Assembly: GCF_900104785.1 (NCBI RefSeq)
Contig: NZ_LT629733.1
Coordinates: 1,148,501 to 1,212,500, forward strand
Length of the DNA: 64,000 bases
Direction: 5' to 3'
Source of the DNA: Formosa sp. Hel1_31_208
GTDB lineage: Bacteria; Bacteroidota; Bacteroidia; Flavobacteriales; Flavobacteriaceae
The notes under the pieces were generated by a model, which did no database searches, was not told the origin of the DNA, and saw only the letters and a program-made list of their open reading frames with translations. This document shows positions 62,390 through 64,000 of this stretch, in pieces. How positions within the stretch are numbered: position 1 is the first letter of the stretch; every line of letters starts with the position of its first letter. The position numbers and the translations under genes were made by a program.

Positions 62390-62587
62390 TGTTTTAAAAT
62401 GAATTCAGAAATATGAACAAAAAAACGTCCAAAGAAGGATTCTGATCGTAAATAAGGTTAAGATGGTAAAATTACTAAAATAAAAATAACGGAATTTAAT
62501 CCAGTATCATATAATTTCTGTAGAATAGATTTTTTCTTAAAAGAAAATTGATTAATAGCATACTCAAAACTATTCTGTAGTGAACTG

Positions 62588-62612
62588 AGCCTCATTTATT
62601 TGAGGCTTTTTT
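62588..62612 (+). terminator. Plus-strand hairpin terminator with no plus-strand gene
   Basis: The stem AGCCTCA / TGAGGCT (7 bp, 62588-62607) is followed by a T run to 62612 on the plus strand. Both flanking genes (murB and the sigma factor) are on the minus strand, so no known gene needs it. In the minus direction the hairpin has no U-tail. Confidence 0.6.
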
Positions 62613-62614
62613 AT

Positions 62615-63628
62615 TTAGATGATATTAACTTCGGCCTCTAAGTGAATGTTAAAAATCCTAGATACTGTTTCTTGAATGAGTTGTGATAGTTTCAAAATAT
62701 CATCTCCTTTAGCTCCACCATAATTAACAAGAACTAAAGCTTGTTTTTTGTGAACACCATAATTACCAAATGTTTTACCTTTAAAACCCGCCTGTTCAAT
62801 AAGCCAACCAGCAGGAACCTTTATCTCTTCATTAGAAATGACGTAATGTGGGATATCTGGAAAATTCACTTGGAGCTCTTCGAGTTGAGCTCTTTTAATG
62901 ATTGGGTTCTTGAAAAAACTACCAGAGTTTCCAATCTCTTTTGGATTAGGTAATTTACGTTCTCTAATTGCAATAACAGCTTTTGATATATCATGAATGC
63001 TTGGTTGACGCACACTCATTTTTTCTAACTCAGTCTTAATGGCACCATAATTAGTGTTTAAATTGTGATTATTTGTAGTTAATTTAAAGACAACACTCAC
63101 AATGATATATTTTCCTTTAGCATGCTGCTTGAAAATAGAATTACGATAATCAAAGGCACATTCTTTGTTGCTGAAGGTTTCGAGTTCTAAGGTTTCTAAA
63201 TTTAATGCAGTACAGCTGTGGAAGCTATCCTTTAACTCCACACCATAGGCTCCAATGTTTTGAATTGGACTCGTACCAACATTACCAGGTATTAAGGACA
63301 AATTTTCTAATCCGCCAAAGTCTTGATCTAAAGTCCAAAGCACAAATTCATGCCAGTTTTCGCCTGCGAGACATTCAACTAAAACCTGATTATTTAGAAG
63401 TGATTTTACCGAAATCCCTTTTAGGTTTAAATGAATGACTAAAGCTTCAATGTCTTTGGTAAGTAGCATATTGCTCCCGCCTCCTAAAATAAATTTATCA
63501 GGATAAGTGTCTAATTTATAAATGGATATTAAATCATCTATACTATGAACAGATACAAAGTGTTTGGCTTTAACATCTATTGCAAAAGTGTTAAAGGACT
63601 TTAAAGATATGTTTTGTAGAAAATGCAC
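62615..63628 (-). CDS. murB: UDP-N-acetylenolpyruvoylglucosamine reductase (MurB)
   Basis: MurB makes UDP-MurNAc in peptidoglycan synthesis with FAD and NADPH. The 337 residues carry the FAD segment KFILGGGSNMLLTKDIEALV, LSLIPGNVGTSPIQNIGAYG and the active-site SGSFFKNPI, where the Ser is the proton donor. The late AGWLIEQAGFKG is also typical. It is a type I MurB by its long middle part. The start is GTG, overlapping the aminotransferase stop by one base (TAGTG). Confidence 0.94.
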   Translation of the reverse strand: MHFLQNISLKSFNTFAIDVKAKHFVSVHSIDDLISIYKLDTYPDKFILGGGSNMLLTKDIEALVIHLNLKGISVKSLLNNQVLVECLAGENWHEFVLWTLDQDFGGLENLSLIPGNVGTSPIQNIGAYGVELKDSFHSCTALNLETLELETFSNKECAFDYRNSIFKQHAKGKYIIVSVVFKLTTNNHNLNTNYGAIKTELEKMSVRQPSIHDISKAVIAIRERKLPNPKEIGNSGSFFKNPIIKRAQLEELQVNFPDIPHYVISNEEIKVPAGWLIEQAGFKGKTFGNYGVHKKQALVLVNYGGAKGDDILKLSQLIQETVSRIFNIHLEAEVNII

Positions 63629-64000
63629 TAATCTTTATATACTTTTAGAGCTTCTTTTAAAATATGAACTGATTTTATAAGACTTTCAGAGTTCAGTACG
63701 TATGCAATTCTAATTTGATTTAATCCAACACCTGGTGAACTGTAAAATCCAGCAGCTGGTGCAACCATAACAGTTTCACCGTTTACATCAAAAGATTCGA
63801 GTAGCCAACGCGCAAAATTATCAGAATTTTTTATTGGTAATTCAGCAATACAATAAAAAGCTCCTTTGGGGTTAGCCACCTTCACGCCTTCTATTTTGCT
63901 CAGTTCTTTCACAAGAATATTGCGACGTTCTACATATTCTTCAATAACATCATCAAAGTAACTCTGAGGGGTTTCTAAAGCGGCTTCACTTGCAATCTGA
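63628..64000 (-). CDS. PLP-dependent class I/II aminotransferase, 5' end cut
   Basis: The C-terminal 123 or so codons of a fold-type I aminotransferase; the gene runs off the right edge. The reading frame is open to the end of the window: QIASEAALETPQSYFDDVIE, then VERRNILVKELSKIEG, PKGAFYCIAELPI and MVAPAAGFYSSPGVGLNQIR, ending with the R-I-A-Y-V substrate-Arg segment. This is aspartate/aromatic aminotransferase-like. The PLP Lys lies outside the window. It is upstream of murB and coupled to it. Confidence 0.88.
   Translation of the reverse strand, partial: QIASEAALETPQSYFDDVIEEYVERRNILVKELSKIEGVKVANPKGAFYCIAELPIKNSDNFARWLLESFDVNGETVMVAPAAGFYSSPGVGLNQIRIAYVLNSESLIKSVHILKEALKVYKD

Noticed and set aside
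1..64000. Insertion sequences, prophage, rRNA or CRISPR arrays
   Set aside because: None was found by reading both strands; all genes look like core or common accessory chromosomal genes.

Overview
The window is ordinary chromosomal DNA from a member of the Bacteroidota, most likely a marine Flavobacteriaceae species. The evidence is AT-rich coding DNA, many promoters with a TAnnTTTG -7 box instead of a sigma-70 TATAAT box, few Shine-Dalgarno sites, a type IX secretion plug-domain protein, a sodium-pumping NADH:quinone reductase, several tail-to-tail packed genes, and families I know mainly from this group (DUF6090, DUF6702, DUF4846). There is no phage, transposase, CRISPR array or rRNA. One tRNA (Gly-TCC) is present. 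No gene-free stretch exceeds about 280 bp. Both ends cut a gene: apaG on the left and an aminotransferase on the right.

Layout. 1-3.1 kb: apaG (partial), a PLP decarboxylase and the type IX plug-domain protein. 3.2-9.4 kb: a complete nqrABCDEF operon ending in a strong terminator. 9.5-13.7 kb: a small CxxC protein, an MBOAT/SGNH acyltransferase pair, and a tail of two tiny proteins and a cupin lipoprotein behind an M28 peptidase. 15.3-20.7 kb: a lone DUF6090 protein, a TerB-like protein, a DUF4846 protein, a 125-residue protein plus apbE (the flavin transferase that NqrB and NqrC need), a methyltransferase and map. 20.8-26.8 kb: CoA transferase, HAD phosphatase, gpmI, an ankyrin protein, M48 and M15 peptidases, and a GNAT enzyme. 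26.9-33.5 kb: tRNA-Gly, pepE, three tandem regulatory-domain paralogues, DUF6702, an M1 peptidase and tatA.

33.5-47.0 kb is the most coherent block, a minus-strand tryptophan/kynurenine catabolic cluster: kynureninase, kynurenine 3-monooxygenase, 2-aminomuconate deaminase, 2-aminomuconate semialdehyde dehydrogenase, 3-hydroxyanthranilate dioxygenase and ACMS decarboxylase. Together these take kynurenine to oxalocrotonate. The cluster also holds an SDR-like protein without its catalytic Tyr/Lys, a lipoprotein with an HELGH motif and an O-methyltransferase. It is split by a tandem array of six DUF6090 genes whose membrane-anchor ends are nearly constant and whose periplasmic parts differ. This array is the least explained structure in the window.

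47-64 kb: a [4Fe-4S]/CDGSH protein, a lipoprotein, a methyltransferase, msrA, a zinc-ribbon-type protein that has lost its four cysteines, a Nif3-like protein, lpxK, a TPR hybrid histidine kinase, gap and lipA, an atypical Nramp-like transporter coupled to an ECF sigma factor and a glycosyltransferase, aqpZ, a second ECF sigma/anti-sigma pair, murB and the cut aminotransferase.

Functional links: Nqr and ApbE form one bioenergetic unit; the kynurenine genes form one degradative route; MsrA, the iron-sulfur protein and LipA are individual housekeeping or stress genes.
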